Shown here in pieces: positions 49,776-50,776 of a DNA stretch of 50,776 nt. Position numbers and translations under genes: made by a program. Position 1 is the first letter of the stretch. Each line of letters starts with the position of its first letter. Source of the stretch: an uncultured Oscillospiraceae bacterium (GTDB lineage: Bacteria > Bacillota > Clostridia > Oscillospirales > Ruminococcaceae); contig CAKSKG010000017.1 in assembly GCA_934464775.1 (NCBI GenBank), positions 1 to 50,776 of the forward strand, read 5' to 3'. The notes beneath the pieces are model-generated. The model saw only the letters and a program-made list of their open reading frames with translations, was not told where the DNA came from and searched no databases.

Positions 49776-49829
49776 CTGTCAGAAATGGACGAACCGTATC
49801 ATTTCCGAACCGTACATGGTCTTTTTTTT
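49763..49829 (+). terminator. riboswitch-controlled terminator
   Basis: GACTTGTGTATGG (49763-49775) pairs with CCGTACATGGTC (49810-49821), with an inner GAAATG / CATTTC hairpin and eight T after it. It competes with P1 of the aptamer. Confidence 0.87.
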
Positions 49830-49862
49830 ATGCCGTGTGCGGTCTGCACAGCGGCATTTTTT
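49830..49862 (+). terminator. second tandem terminator before mntP
   Basis: ATGCCG-TGTGC / GCACA-CGGCAT followed by TTTTTT, starting directly after the T-run of the first terminator. Confidence 0.87.
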
Positions 49863-49905
49863 ATTTATTATTTTTTATTTCTTAAAGGGAAAAAGGAGAA
49901 AAATT

Positions 49906-50520
49906 ATGGGATTTATTGAACTCTTCCTCATCGGTGTGGGACTATCTATGGACGCATTTGCGGTGTCCGTCTGTAAGGGGCTGTCAATGCGGGACAGGAT
50001 AAATAAGCAGCATACATTCATGATAGCATTGTTTTTCGGCGGATTTCAGGCGATAATGCCGCTTACGGGCTATCTTCTGGGAACAAGCTTCGAGAAATAC
50101 ATAACGGCTATCGACCACTGGATAGCATTTGCTCTGCTGGCATTCATCGGCGGAAAAATGATATTCGATGTTGTCTTTAAAAAAGACGATGAGGAGGAAA
50201 ATGTAAAGGCGGACGGCGAAAAGCTGGATTATAAGGAGCTTTTCACTCTTGCGGTCGCAACCAGCATCGACGCTCTTGCGGTGGGCATAACCTTTGCGTT
50301 TCTTCAGATAAATATTGTTCCTGCGATAACAATAATCGGCTGCACAACATTTGTGCTTTCGATAGTCGGCGTTGTTGTGGGACATAAATTCGGCAGCAAA
50401 TATCAGGACAAGGCAACTCTTGCGGGTGGAATAATCCTTGTGCTTATCGGCGTAAAGATACTTCTTGAACATCTTAATATATTTGTTCTTGAGGATTTTC
50501 TTGCGGGAATTTTCAGATAA
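49906..50520 (+). CDS. mntP: manganese efflux pump MntP
   Basis: A 204-residue membrane exporter with six hydrophobic segments. It is made of two similar halves, each with the acidic metal-binding motif: GLSMDAFAVSVCKG (Asp near residue 16) and ATSIDALAVGITFA (Asp near 121). GGFQAIMPLTGYLLG and GGIILVLIGVKILLEHL are further signatures; a charged loop (KKDDEEENVKADGEK) joins the halves. ATG 49906 has AAAAGGAG; the longer frame upstream would run through the riboswitch and terminators. Manganese riboswitch control supports Mn2+ efflux. Confidence 0.96.
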   Translation: MGFIELFLIGVGLSMDAFAVSVCKGLSMRDRINKQHTFMIALFFGGFQAIMPLTGYLLGTSFEKYITAIDHWIAFALLAFIGGKMIFDVVFKKDDEEENVKADGEKLDYKELFTLAVATSIDALAVGITFAFLQINIVPAITIIGCTTFVLSIVGVVVGHKFGSKYQDKATLAGGIILVLIGVKILLEHLNIFVLEDFLAGIFR

Positions 50521-50537
50521 ACGGCATATTTCAGCAG

Positions 50538-50579
50538 ACACGTCCGCTTCGGTCAATATCGGAGCGGACGTGTTTTTTT
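50538..50579 (+). terminator. terminator after mntP
   Basis: Perfect 11-base stem ACACGTCCGCT / AGCGGACGTGT followed by T-run. Confidence 0.93.
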
Positions 50580-50776
50580 ATGCAAATTTGCACAAAAGGT
50601 CAGTTAATTCAGCTTGTGAGGATATTGTTGAGGCTGATTTTTTGTATTATAATAATAAAAAAGCAAGGGACAATTTGAAAAATTAAGTATAAAATTCACT
50701 ATAGGTCGCCTCTAAAAACCATAGTGCCTCAGATGCGCAGTCAGATTTTTCGTCAGATTGTATAGAAATTTCGCAG
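50580..50776. other. gene-free right edge, possible mobile-element end
   Basis: No gene is seen. A possible weak promoter (TTGTTG 50625-50630, 17 bases, TATAAT 50648-50653) is followed by GGTCGCCTCTAAAAACC and two direct copies of GTCAGATT (50740-50747, 50752-50759). This has the look of the end of an insertion sequence or repeat that continues outside the window. Confidence 0.3.

Overview
The window looks like a chromosomal segment of a Gram-positive clostridial bacterium, most likely of the Ruminococcus / Oscillospiraceae type. This is an inference from gene families and layout, not from a marker gene. Supporting points are AGGAGG-type ribosome sites before most genes, many textbook TTGACA-17-TATAAT promoters, a glcT-ptsG-ptsH-ptsI order as in Firmicutes, a holB-yaaT neighbourhood resembling the Bacillus yaa region, and a YnzC/DUF896 protein. 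No rRNA, tRNA, CRISPR array, prophage or complete insertion sequence was seen. Fifty protein genes are called.

Layout. 1-5.5 kb: an Mrp/NBP35 iron-sulfur carrier ATPase, two membrane proteins of unknown role, a helical protein with a 59-residue partner, and a minus-strand lacI-ynzC-nspC unit for carboxynorspermidine (polyamine) metabolism. 5.5-13.3 kb: a plus-strand run prmA - propeller-like protein - topoisomerase IV ParE/ParC pair, then cheV with its own promoter. 13.3-15.7 kb: an AT-rich orphan ABC-type ATPase and an iron alcohol dehydrogenase, followed by a palindrome-rich intergenic repeat. 15.8-19.8 kb: leuCDB (leucine synthesis) divergent from a LysR regulator. 19.8-24.9 kb: HAD phosphatase, SulP anion transporter, a Cys-containing flavodoxin-like reductase and a divergent DXS-like thiamine-diphosphate enzyme whose promoter holds a perfect 20-bp palindrome. 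25-26.2 kb: a small AT-rich module of lipoprotein, small membrane protein and divergent XRE regulator with paired operators.

26.2-31.6 kb: a complete sugar phosphotransferase operon (antiterminator, EIICBA, HPr, EI) preceded by an RNA antiterminator/terminator. 31.6-39.5 kb: DUF554 protein, cytidylate-kinase-like protein, the livKHMGF branched-chain amino acid importer and the azlCD exporter; with leuCDB this makes branched-chain amino acids a theme. 39.5-45.7 kb: RNA methyltransferase, SPFH protein with a small acidic membrane protein, yaaT, an S4-less pseudouridine synthase, holB and an Orn/Lys/Arg decarboxylase. 45.9-50.8 kb: a membrane EAL phosphodiesterase for cyclic-di-GMP, a secreted protein, a CYTH protein, and mntP behind a manganese (yybP-ykoY) riboswitch.

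No clear multi-gene system of an undescribed kind was found. The most notable signals are regulatory: two terminators in tandem behind the manganese riboswitch, the antiterminator site placed before glcT itself, HPr lacking Ser46, the palindrome inside the DXS-like promoter, paired TAAACGTTTA palindromes before the EAL gene, and a long hairpin between livK and livH.
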